This document shows, one piece after another, positions 5,058-13,274 of a DNA stretch of 23,990 nucleotides (positions within the stretch are counted from its first letter, which is position 1; each line of letters starts with the position of its first letter). A program made the translations under genes and the position numbers. Below the pieces are notes generated by a model. That model ran no database searches. It was given only the letters and a program-made list of their open reading frames with translations, and had not been told where the DNA came from. Source of the stretch: a virus; the IMG/VR virus record IMGVR_UViG_3300021957_000302, positions 1-23,990 of that record; one strand, 5' to 3'.

Positions 5058-7128
5058 AGATTTCGATTATAGTTGGTTGAGACTTAAAAAATCCGACCTA
5101 AAAGGAATGGAGAACCCTCTGCTTGTCGATGACGAGTGGTCTCAAAACAATTTTCACTTACATGTTCTAAAAAAGATGCGTGATCCACGCTATCTTAACT
5201 GGACTGTCAAGCATCTTTTAAATATAGATTTGCTGCCAGAGCAAGTAGTTATTCTACAGGAGCTTTGGAGCAAGTCTTTTCCTATGTATATAGCTAGTCG
5301 TGGTTTTGGTAAATCTTTTTTGCTTGCCGTGTATGCTAGTTTGCGATGCTTGTTGGTTCCGGGTTCTAAGATTGTTATTGTGGGTGCTGCTTTTAGACAG
5401 TCCAAGGTTATCTTTGAGTACATGGATGTAATATGGAAAAACGCACCTATATTCAGAAGTCTTTGTAGCGATGCTAGTGGGCCAAGAAGAGACGTTGACC
5501 GATGTACTATAAAGGTTAATGATAGCTGGACTATTGCTGTTCCTTTGGGTGATGGAAGCAAGATTCGTGGTCTTCGTGCTCATACGATCATTGCAGACGA
5601 ATTTAACTCTATTCCTGTAGAGATTTACGAAACGGTTGTTGCTGGTTTTGCTGCTGTTTCTAAAGACCCCGTTGGAAACGTAAAGGACGCTGCTAAAAGA
5701 AAAGCCATGAAAGCTGCTGGTGAATGGAGTGAGCGAAAAGAAGAAACATACCAAGAGCGTCACAAAAACCAGTCTATTCTTTCTGGAACTGCTGGATATG
5801 ACTTTGAGCCTTATGCCGATTATCATAGAAAATACAAAGCTACTATCAGAAGTGGTGGCGATATGTCAAAGATTACTGGCGACAAAGAAGATTCTGATTC
5901 CGCTACAGAGATACCAGATTACATGAGAAGGCTAAACCACAATGAGTTTAGTATTATTAGGATTCCTTACGAGCTAATACCAGAAGGATTTATGGATGAC
6001 CAACAGGTTAGTCGATCTCGTGCAACTATGCACAACGGTATTTATTTGATGGAGTATGGTGCTTGCTTTGCCAAAGACTCTCAAGGTTTCTTCAGAAGAA
6101 CCATGATCGAGGCTTGCGTAGCAAGCGAAAAAAACATAAAAAGAGACCATTGGCCTGCAAACATATGCAGCCAGCCATTTGATGCGGTCACAAGAGGAAA
6201 TCAAAACAAGCAGTATGTGTTTGGAATCGACCCTGCTAGTGAAGTTGATAATTTAGCTTTGATTGTTATGGAGCTTCATTCAAACCATCAAAGAGTTGTT
6301 TATTCTTGGACAACCAACAAAAAAGACTTTCAAACAAGGAAAAAGCTTGGCTTAACAGAAGTGCATGATTACTATAGCTTTGTGGTCAGAAAGATACGAG
6401 ACTTGATGCAGGTATTTCCGTGCGTTAAGATCGGAATTGATGCTCAAGGTGGTGGATATCAAATTGCAGAAGGCTTGAGAGACCCTGATAAAATGGATGC
6501 AAGTTTGAATGAGGTGGCTGTTTTACCTATCATCGAGGATAAAGAAAAAGATACAGATAGATTGCCGGGGCTTCACATCTTAGAATTGGTTCAGTTTGCT
6601 AGTGCAGAATGGGTGTCCAAAGCAAATCATGGACTCAGAAAAGACATGGAAGATAGATTTATTCTGTTTCCTAGATTTGACCAGTTGACCTTAGCAATGA
6701 TTTCAAAACAAGATGAGATGAAATTTAAAAAGCTAAAGGAACAAATTGGAGATAGTGCAGCACTTAAATTGTATGACACGATGGAAGATGTTGTGATGGA
6801 TATTGAAGAATTGAAAATGGAACTCTCTACCATAATGGTGAGCCGAACAGCATCTGGGCGTGAAAAATTTGACACACCAGAGATAAAGCTGGGAACTGGA
6901 AAAAAGGGTAGAATGAGAAAAGACCGCTATAGTGCTTTGATAATAGCAAACCAAATAGCTAGAACAATGCACAGAGAAATTCCAAATCCCGCGTATAGCG
7001 TGGTTGGAAGGGTTGCCACGGCAATGGGCGGCAAGAAAAAAGACAAGGTGGAGGACATGTACAAAGGGCAATCTTGGGCTTCTTCGTACACCCCCAGTGT
7101 TGTAAAAATAATTCGCAGAAATCAATAG
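5041..7128 (+). CDS. terL: Terminase large subunit
   Basis: The packaging motor: an ATPase that pumps DNA into the prohead and a nuclease that cuts concatemers. The N-terminal ATPase shows an adenine-binding LLPEQ (65-69), Walker A SRGFGKS (86-92) and Walker B TIIADEF with Asp186-Glu187. The C-terminal RNase H-like nuclease has three acidic residues in expected settings: Asp397 in VFGIDPASEVDN, Asp467 in KIGIDAQGGG and Asp628 in KDRYSALIIA. A charged insert of about 60 residues follows the ATPase core (around 205-265). At 695 residues it is at the long end of the family. It overlaps the ERCC4 gene by 17 bases. Unlike most phages, it is separated from the portal gene by about 4 kb holding two virion-like paralogs and a sulfotransferase. 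Confidence 0.96.
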   Translation: MKYNVEDFDYSWLRLKKSDLKGMENPLLVDDEWSQNNFHLHVLKKMRDPRYLNWTVKHLLNIDLLPEQVVILQELWSKSFPMYIASRGFGKSFLLAVYASLRCLLVPGSKIVIVGAAFRQSKVIFEYMDVIWKNAPIFRSLCSDASGPRRDVDRCTIKVNDSWTIAVPLGDGSKIRGLRAHTIIADEFNSIPVEIYETVVAGFAAVSKDPVGNVKDAAKRKAMKAAGEWSERKEETYQERHKNQSILSGTAGYDFEPYADYHRKYKATIRSGGDMSKITGDKEDSDSATEIPDYMRRLNHNEFSIIRIPYELIPEGFMDDQQVSRSRATMHNGIYLMEYGACFAKDSQGFFRRTMIEACVASEKNIKRDHWPANICSQPFDAVTRGNQNKQYVFGIDPASEVDNLALIVMELHSNHQRVVYSWTTNKKDFQTRKKLGLTEVHDYYSFVVRKIRDLMQVFPCVKIGIDAQGGGYQIAEGLRDPDKMDASLNEVAVLPIIEDKEKDTDRLPGLHILELVQFASAEWVSKANHGLRKDMEDRFILFPRFDQLTLAMISKQDEMKFKKLKEQIGDSAALKLYDTMEDVVMDIEELKMELSTIMVSRTASGREKFDTPEIKLGTGKKGRMRKDRYSALIIANQIARTMHREIPNPAYSVVGRVATAMGGKKKDKVEDMYKGQSWASSYTPSVVKIIRRNQ

Positions 7129-7155
7129 GTATTGGTGTAATAGTCAATAGGTATT
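7122..7155 (+). repeat. 12-base direct repeat TCAATAGGTATT
   Basis: TCAATAGGTATT occurs at 7122-7133, across the terL stop codon, and again at 7144-7155, with start points 22 bases apart, or about two helical turns. The pair lies in the only sizeable gap between terL and the next gene. It could be a regulator or sigma-factor site controlling the next genes, or a trace of the event that inserted the 7191-11123 block. No function can be shown from sequence alone. Confidence 0.5.
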
Positions 7156-7190
7156 AATATCAAACAAAAATTCTCGCGAAAAATAATAAA

Positions 7191-8447
7191 ATGACAAAAG
7201 ATAAATGTAGGTGCAAATGCTTTCAGCAGTCACACGGTAATTATTGTGTTAGCAACCCCTCAATTCAATATCAAGGAATGCTTAGGGCTTCTGGTAATAT
7301 TGGAGTATATGATGTTGTCACATTCAATATCAGTGCCGATGTAGAAAAGTGTTGGGAGGGAACTGGCAATCAGGCAACTCTTGACGCTGGTGGATATAAT
7401 GGCGTTTTTGTTAATCTCAGCGGTTCTAATCTTGGTCCAAACGCCGAGCCAAAAACCTCAACGTCGATTCTTCCTTTAACGGGAATCGCCTTGTCGGACG
7501 AACTAGCTAACAACGACAGCAGTCAAGATCAGACTAGATACTCTAGACAAATCAGCTATATATTTACTGGGGTAGAAGTAGATGCTGCGACTCCTCACAA
7601 TCAGGCTTATGCTGTTGACTGGCAATTAAATGCTGGCTCTGGATCACACGAAACTCCAAGTTGGTGGAATCCAGAAGATGGCAAGCAAGTAGGGGTTCCT
7701 CCTTGCTCTAACTATGGAAGACTGACAGCTATATACGAAGTTCCAGAAGGTTCTTCTAGTGGCGTTAAGGATACTTCAATACCTCTAAAAACTGCTGGAG
7801 CAACCAATACAAACGGTGTTGTTGTTTACGAGCAATCAGTTTTAAATCAGTCTGGATATCCAGATCAGGCTGGGAAAGTTAGTCCCGAACTAATGGGGAC
7901 TGGGGTCATTATTCCTCTTTTAGACCCTCAACCGTGGGGAGGATCGGGGATAGACTTCCCAGAAAGCATTGAGGTTGTTCTTGGAGAAGCATTCGATACA
8001 GTTAGTGGCAGTCTAAACCAAGACGATGTTTTGACTTTGAATTTCGTCACATCAGTCGGCGAACGATATTATTGGTCTGATGGCACGGGTATTGAGCCCG
8101 GAACAGGAACAGATTTGGTTGTGTCTTGGCAGTGGAGTAAGGGTGAAGTAGTTACTGGATATTCGACCGAGCCTTTTACGAGAAGTAGAAACGGTGTCCT
8201 GAACCTCGATATTAGAGCTAATAGGACCGACGAAATCTTCGACGCTGTTTTTACTTTGAATAGAGGAGGTCGTCAATTATCCACTGCTACATACCCCTTT
8301 ACCCTCTTTGACGATTACGGATTTAAAGATTTATTCAACCAGTCTGTAAATAATCCAAATGCATATAATGGTTGGCCTGGAATTACTTACTCTGAAGGTC
8401 TTAGGTGGGGTCAAGAAATGTTTAAAAGCATGACTCCAATTGCTTAG
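7191..8447 (+). CDS. Cysteine-containing virion-type protein, paralog A (418 aa)
   Basis: I do not recognise the family by name. The protein starts MTKDKCRCKCFQQSHGNYC and then reads as beta-rich, with glycine, serine, threonine and asparagine abundant, as in phage surface proteins. It aligns along nearly its whole length with the next gene. Shared landmarks are the N-terminal CxCxC plus GNYCVSN, SGNIGVYDV, DVEKCWEG, NLSGxNLGPN, PLTGI, HNQAYAVDW, VPPCS, LNQSGYP and MGTGV. All six of these cysteines are shared, suggesting metal binding or disulfides. The alignment weakens after about residue 270 and recovers at the end (GW-x-x-x-T-x-S to FKSM). There is no signal peptide. Its place between terL and portal suggests a late virion protein, perhaps a fibre or spike. 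The ribosome site is weak. Confidence 0.75.
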   Translation: MTKDKCRCKCFQQSHGNYCVSNPSIQYQGMLRASGNIGVYDVVTFNISADVEKCWEGTGNQATLDAGGYNGVFVNLSGSNLGPNAEPKTSTSILPLTGIALSDELANNDSSQDQTRYSRQISYIFTGVEVDAATPHNQAYAVDWQLNAGSGSHETPSWWNPEDGKQVGVPPCSNYGRLTAIYEVPEGSSSGVKDTSIPLKTAGATNTNGVVVYEQSVLNQSGYPDQAGKVSPELMGTGVIIPLLDPQPWGGSGIDFPESIEVVLGEAFDTVSGSLNQDDVLTLNFVTSVGERYYWSDGTGIEPGTGTDLVVSWQWSKGEVVTGYSTEPFTRSRNGVLNLDIRANRTDEIFDAVFTLNRGGRQLSTATYPFTLFDDYGFKDLFNQSVNNPNAYNGWPGITYSEGLRWGQEMFKSMTPIA

Positions 8448-8482
8448 AAAAATTATTTAATATTTTACAGAGAAAAAATAAA

Positions 8483-10078
8483 ATGACAAAAGATAGATGC
8501 AGATGTAGATGCACACTTCAAAATCAAGGTAACTACTGCGTTAGCAATGTACAAACCTCTTTCAAATCAATATATAGAAGTTCTGGAAACATTGGAGTTT
8601 ACGATGTTTTTAACTTCACAATACGTGCTGATGTAGAAAAGTGTTGGGAAGGAAACGCTCCTGACGGAGAACACGATGGTGTTTTTATTAATCTAAGCGG
8701 CGTAAATCTTGGTCCAAACACCGAGCCTACAGTAATCCTGCCGCTAACAGGTATTAGTTTATCTCAAGTGCTTGAAACAGAAGACAGTACGCAGGGTCAA
8801 ACAACATTTTCTAGGGACATTTCTTATGTCTTTAGTGGCGTTGAGGTAGATGCTGCCGTTCCTCATAATCAAGCATACGCTGTTGACTGGGAGGTTAATG
8901 CTGGCTCTGGAGAGTTCCAAACTCCAAAATGGGCATCTGGCGAAGAAGTGAGTATTCCCCCCTGTTCCACTTGGGGAAGGATCATTGGAATATATCCCGT
9001 GCCAGAAGGAGAAACAAGTGGTATTGTAGATACGTCTTTGCCACTTTCGCCGGGAGCTACGAATACTAATTTTATTGGCGTTTCTGAGAAGTCTATTTTA
9101 AATCAATCTGGATACCCTGAGCAACCGGGAAGATTAAGTCCCGCAGAAATGGGAACTGGAGTTGTCGGAGGAACACTTCTAGACCCAATGCCTTCAGGTT
9201 TTGCGGAGTTTCCCGAATCTATTGAAATTGTCGCTGGTGCTGCTTTTGACGGAGGTACGAATGTTATAAATGAAGACGATGTAGTAACTTTAACAAAAAC
9301 AGCGGGGTCGAGTGAGAATTTGGTTTACTACGCCGAAATCCCGTCAGAATCAAACGTGCTTTCAGCAACAAATAGGGTTGTTTTGAGCTTTTTGCGAAGA
9401 AACGAGTCGGCTGGCCCTTATGGAACCACGGCTCCAGAGGCTTATATTGCCGTCTATGCTCAACCTAACGGGCAGGCCAGATTTAAAAGATCTAATGGGT
9501 TAATAGCTGACAAAATATATACCTTTGGAGAGTTACTTTTCAATAACTATGCAAACGGTGGAGCAAATGCGACCAATTTTGGCGATTGGTCTAATTTTAC
9601 TTTTTCAAATGGTTCGTCCACTGCGTATGGAACTAATATATTCAAATCTTTAGTTAGCGTTCCAACTCCATCAGTTGCGGTAGAATTAATTACTAATGGT
9701 CTATTTGTAAATCCAAATTTACCTCCTTGGGTAGTAGAGGAGCCTACTTGTTTTGTCACAGAGGGGCCAGACTATACACTTCTTTGTTCGGACAGCTTAG
9801 GCTCTAATCCTAACGCTAGAGTTCAGCAGACATTCGATGTAGAGAGTGGTGTAACGTACAGAGTTTCCTATGAGGGAAAAAGTTCAAACGGTGGAACAGT
9901 TGAGTTTACTATCGGAGGTGTTACCACTTCAGATATAGCTCTTAGTACATTCTTTCAAGCTCGCACTATTGATGTTGTAGCAACAGCGTCAAATTCTTTA
10001 GGAATAGTGATCGGGTCAGAAACAGAGTCGTCTAAGTCTGTCGAATTTGACAAAATTTCAGTTGTAAAGCTTGTGTAA
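8483..10078 (+). CDS. Cysteine-containing virion-type protein, paralog B with extra C-terminal domain (531 aa)
   Basis: A tandem duplicate of the gene at 7191, sharing the N-terminal CRCRC plus GNYCVSN, the VEKCWEG and IPPCS cysteines, and most other landmarks to about residue 265. The region from 270 to 350 has diverged. The two align again around residues 350-395 (DWSNFTFSNG to FKSL), where paralog A stops. Paralog B then adds about 132 residues from Val400. This part reads ELITNGLFVNP, then QQTFDVESGVTYRVSYEGKS, then VEFDKISVVKLV, the layout of a carbohydrate-binding, galactose-binding-like jellyroll (CBM4/9 style). Two further cysteines lie in that domain. A receptor- or glycan-binding surface role is plausible but inferred. 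The spacer before it (8448-8482) is AT-rich, and no strong ribosome site is visible. Confidence 0.78.
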   Translation: MTKDRCRCRCTLQNQGNYCVSNVQTSFKSIYRSSGNIGVYDVFNFTIRADVEKCWEGNAPDGEHDGVFINLSGVNLGPNTEPTVILPLTGISLSQVLETEDSTQGQTTFSRDISYVFSGVEVDAAVPHNQAYAVDWEVNAGSGEFQTPKWASGEEVSIPPCSTWGRIIGIYPVPEGETSGIVDTSLPLSPGATNTNFIGVSEKSILNQSGYPEQPGRLSPAEMGTGVVGGTLLDPMPSGFAEFPESIEIVAGAAFDGGTNVINEDDVVTLTKTAGSSENLVYYAEIPSESNVLSATNRVVLSFLRRNESAGPYGTTAPEAYIAVYAQPNGQARFKRSNGLIADKIYTFGELLFNNYANGGANATNFGDWSNFTFSNGSSTAYGTNIFKSLVSVPTPSVAVELITNGLFVNPNLPPWVVEEPTCFVTEGPDYTLLCSDSLGSNPNARVQQTFDVESGVTYRVSYEGKSSNGGTVEFTIGGVTTSDIALSTFFQARTIDVVATASNSLGIVIGSETESSKSVEFDKISVVKLV

Positions 10079-10097
10079 AGAGTAAAAGGAAAAGCAT

Positions 10098-11123
10098 ATG
10101 GGAATGATTATAGTAACAGGTGACCCTAGAAGTGGAACAAGTTTAACAATGCAAATGTTGGACATGTTGGGAATTGAAGCTACAGGTGAAAAGTTTTTTG
10201 AACCTAAAAAAGAAACTTCAGACGAGTTAACAAAAAGCCGTATGGAGCGTCAGAAAAAGTTAAATCCGGGAGGGTTTTACGAAATTAAAGGTCTTGTTAT
10301 GCGGGGGTTTTTGCCAGATGATGACTTTAGCTTGTTTGAAAATAAGTCTGTAAAAGTTATAGCACCGTCTAGCTTGCCTCCTCGAACACCGCAAGAACAT
10401 GTTGACAAATACGTTTTTTGCGTTAGAAATCCGAAGTCAGTAGCAATGAGTCAGTTAGGTCTTAATGAAACTATTATGACGGAGCAAAAACTTTTAGGTT
10501 CTCCAGATCGCTATATTAGTGAAATAGGAGATATGATTGCGTATCTAAAAGACAATATGGATGACCGTTGGTTGTTTATTGATTACGACGATACGATAGA
10601 AAATCCGATGGCTACCGCTCAAGCGATCTGTGATCATGTGGGTGGTGATCAATCAAAAGTCAAGGACGCTGCGGCTATTGTCAAGCAGAAGCTCAAGCGT
10701 TCTGATAAAGAATTTGCAAAATGGCCTAGCGAACAATCTGGGATGCTTGTAGAAGACATATACAAAGCCTTATCAAATCACGATCTAATGGACGCTGTAG
10801 AGGCAGACAGACAGTCTTACTACGCGTCTCAAAGGTTGGAAAATGTAACTTGGTGGAGTCCAGAATATGGAAGACACATTAATCCTAGTCTAGCAAGGTC
10901 TATAGAAAAAAAGCCTAGATTAAGAAAAAATCTTAAAAAAGATATTGCAAAAAGGACTGAGCTTGGACATTATCCAGAGGTTGTTGAAGCTGAGGAAACT
11001 TATACTATCAAGCGTCCAGATGATCTTGGTGATCTTGTTAGGAATAAAGTAGTGTACGAAGGAGAAGAAATGACTTGGGAAGCTGCTGTAAAAAAACATC
11101 AAGTAAAAAGGTTTAGAAGCTAA
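10098..11123 (+). CDS. Sulfotransferase family protein
   Basis: Predicted to transfer sulfate from PAPS to an acceptor, most likely a sugar. The N-terminus MIIVTGDPRSGTSLTMQML contains the 5'-phosphosulfate-binding loop (Thr7-Ser15, GDPRSGTS). The 3'-phosphate-binding element is KYVFCVRNPKSVAMSQL, where Arg110 and Ser118 are eight residues apart, as in characterised sulfotransferases. NPGGFYEIKG (57-66) is a further substrate-loop type segment. The sulfotransferase core occupies roughly the first 230 residues. The C-terminal ~100 residues are basic and charged, include WWSPEYGRHINPS, and are not recognised. There is no membrane anchor, so it acts in the cytoplasm. An AAAAGGAAAAG ribosome site precedes ATG 10098. 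It sits between the paralogous virion-type genes and portal, an unusual place that suggests late expression. The acceptor is unknown. Confidence 0.85.
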   Translation: MGMIIVTGDPRSGTSLTMQMLDMLGIEATGEKFFEPKKETSDELTKSRMERQKKLNPGGFYEIKGLVMRGFLPDDDFSLFENKSVKVIAPSSLPPRTPQEHVDKYVFCVRNPKSVAMSQLGLNETIMTEQKLLGSPDRYISEIGDMIAYLKDNMDDRWLFIDYDDTIENPMATAQAICDHVGGDQSKVKDAAAIVKQKLKRSDKEFAKWPSEQSGMLVEDIYKALSNHDLMDAVEADRQSYYASQRLENVTWWSPEYGRHINPSLARSIEKKPRLRKNLKKDIAKRTELGHYPEVVEAEETYTIKRPDDLGDLVRNKVVYEGEEMTWEAAVKKHQVKRFRS

Positions 11124-11125
11124 AT

Positions 11126-13273
11126 ATGAATAAAAATATACCAACCCATCAAAAAGAAAATACACAGGCATACGTAAGCTGGGCTTCTGAATCAAATAGA
11201 GAAGAAAGTCTTGCCGCATATGGAAGTGCTTTGATCAAAGCTTCTGATAATATCATACATGCACAGAACAGAGACTTTAGTGGTCTAACCAACTATGCTG
11301 ATGGTAAGCCGGGATTAAATAGCAAGGATTTTGATTGGTTTAGACCGGGGCAAGCCGCACCTAGAACAGAAAAAGAAGCTATAGCGTTCGGAAGATACGT
11401 TTACAAAAGAGTCGGCATAATAAGAAACTCTATGGATTTGATGGGAGACTTTTGTGCTCAAGGTGTAAGACTGGTACATCCTAACAAAAGAATCGAACGT
11501 TTTTATAGAGAGTGGTTTAAGCAAGTTGAAGGTGAAAGAGTCTCAGAGCGTCTCGGTCATCTTCTCTTTAGAGAAGCTAATGTCCCACTGAGATGGTACA
11601 CCGCAAAAATAAATAAAGCCAAACGTTTAGAGATGCAAAAAAGCATTGCTGCTGACATTAGCATAAACAAGAATAGTCAAACATTTCAAAAGGGAGAAAT
11701 TCCTTGGAGATATAGTTTTATCGACCCGCTTTTAGTTTCGCCAATCGGCGGCTCAATGTCGACTCTGACTAATGAAACTCTACTTAAATTAAAAATCCCA
11801 ACTAAGTTAAGAAACGAGATCAGAAGACTCGTAAACATGTCGAATAAGAACGATGCTGAAGGGGTCGCTGCAAGTAGACTATTAAGCCAGATGTCGCCCG
11901 ATATTTTAGAAGCAGTAAAAAGAAACAAAGAAGTGATTCTGCCTCCAGAAAAAAGTAACATATATTATTACAAAAAGGACGACTGGGATTGCTGGGCAAC
12001 GCCTATTTCGTGCTCTGCATTTGAAGCTTTAAATCTATACCAAAGGCTACAGTTAGCAGATAAGGCCGCTTTAGATGGAGCCATGAACAAGATTAGGGTT
12101 TGGAAGATCGGTAGTCTAGAACACAAATTAGCTCCGACTGAGATAGCTTCATCTACTTTATCTGATATGCTTGGAGCCAATGTAGGAGGTGGAACTATAG
12201 ACATAGTTTGGGGTCCAGATATTGAACTTCTGGAAACAAGCAGCGATATTCAGTCGTATCTTGGCGAGGCAAAATACAAGCCTGCTCTAACAGATATATA
12301 CTCAACTCTAGGAATTCCCTCCTCACTAACAGGAAGTGCTTCCGGTGGAACAACAAATAATTACATATCATTAAAAACTCTTGTAGAAAGACTAAACTAC
12401 GTAAGAGCTATAGTAGTAAAGCACTGGGAAGAGCAGATAGAAATCGTACAGAAGGCGATGGGGTTCAGAAAGCCTGCACAGGTAGAGTTTGACATTATGC
12501 ACTTAGAAGACCCAGCGGCAATGACCACACTTCTACTTAATATGGCTGATAGAAATATTGTTAGCGATGAATTTGTCCAGCGTCATGTGAAGGCTGATCC
12601 TGATATGGAAAAAAATAGATTAAGCAAAGAGTCTCAAGACAGAGGCAACAAGGGTCGAGAGAAGGTAAGTCCTTATCATCAGGTAGATCAAGATTATGGA
12701 TTAAAGAAGATCGCACTACAAACAGGTCAGTCTGCACCTTCTGAGGTGGGATTGGAGCTTGAAGAAAAGAAAGAAGGAGAAGATTCTCTTGTGAATCTCA
12801 AAGAACCAAAAGGCAATCCAAGCCAACAGGAGTCTCCAGTTCAAGAGCCGGGAAGACCAAAAAACGTTAAAGATACACAAAAGAGACAAGAGAAAACGTT
12901 TACGCCAAAGATAAAAGCTAGTTTTGGCTCAGATATGATCTGGGCAGAGGATGCTCAGGCAAAAATATCTGATATCATCAACCCCCTAATGCTGACTTCT
13001 TTAGGTAAAAAATCTCTAAGAAACTTAACTTCAGAAGAGTTTGACAGCCTAGAAGATGTAAAATTTGAAATTTTGTGTAATTTAAACATAGGAGACGAAA
13101 TAACTTCTGAGATTATTTCTGAGGTTGTTAAGGTTCCTGTCGAGAATATACACGCAGGGTTCAATCTGTGGCTAGACAATTCTAGAGAAGAGTTTGATTC
13201 TGAATCGCTATCTGTTTCAGAAATGAGAAAAATGCGAACTTATTATTATATTACAAAAAAATACGAGGCATAA
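11126..13273 (+). CDS. Portal protein
   Basis: Forms the ring at the capsid vertex through which DNA enters and leaves and to which the terminase docks. The body (about residues 60-500) has typical portal features: an N-terminal wing (AFGRYVYKRVGIIRNSMDLMGDF), the stretch FIDPLLVSPIGG, then LYQRLQLADKAALDGAMNKIRVW, and the segment DIYSTLGIPSSLTGSASGGTTNNYISLKTL before a long helix. Position before the protease/scaffold and capsid genes supports the call. At 715 residues it is long. After about residue 500 comes a charged linker rich in E, K, Q and P, then a C-terminal domain of some 120 residues (about 595-715) with alternating helices, ending MRKMRTYYYITKKYEA. That domain is not recognised. 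It lies 2 bases after the sulfotransferase stop and 1 base before the protease gene. Confidence 0.9.
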   Translation: MNKNIPTHQKENTQAYVSWASESNREESLAAYGSALIKASDNIIHAQNRDFSGLTNYADGKPGLNSKDFDWFRPGQAAPRTEKEAIAFGRYVYKRVGIIRNSMDLMGDFCAQGVRLVHPNKRIERFYREWFKQVEGERVSERLGHLLFREANVPLRWYTAKINKAKRLEMQKSIAADISINKNSQTFQKGEIPWRYSFIDPLLVSPIGGSMSTLTNETLLKLKIPTKLRNEIRRLVNMSNKNDAEGVAASRLLSQMSPDILEAVKRNKEVILPPEKSNIYYYKKDDWDCWATPISCSAFEALNLYQRLQLADKAALDGAMNKIRVWKIGSLEHKLAPTEIASSTLSDMLGANVGGGTIDIVWGPDIELLETSSDIQSYLGEAKYKPALTDIYSTLGIPSSLTGSASGGTTNNYISLKTLVERLNYVRAIVVKHWEEQIEIVQKAMGFRKPAQVEFDIMHLEDPAAMTTLLLNMADRNIVSDEFVQRHVKADPDMEKNRLSKESQDRGNKGREKVSPYHQVDQDYGLKKIALQTGQSAPSEVGLELEEKKEGEDSLVNLKEPKGNPSQQESPVQEPGRPKNVKDTQKRQEKTFTPKIKASFGSDMIWAEDAQAKISDIINPLMLTSLGKKSLRNLTSEEFDSLEDVKFEILCNLNIGDEITSEIISEVVKVPVENIHAGFNLWLDNSREEFDSESLSVSEMRKMRTYYYITKKYEA

Positions 13274-13274
13274 G

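Noticed and set aside
5254-5826. 190-residue minus-strand open frame across the terminase gene
   Set aside because: It lies wholly inside the ATPase-coding part of the clearly identified large terminase, has no ribosome site and no recognisable domain; it is a frame shadow.
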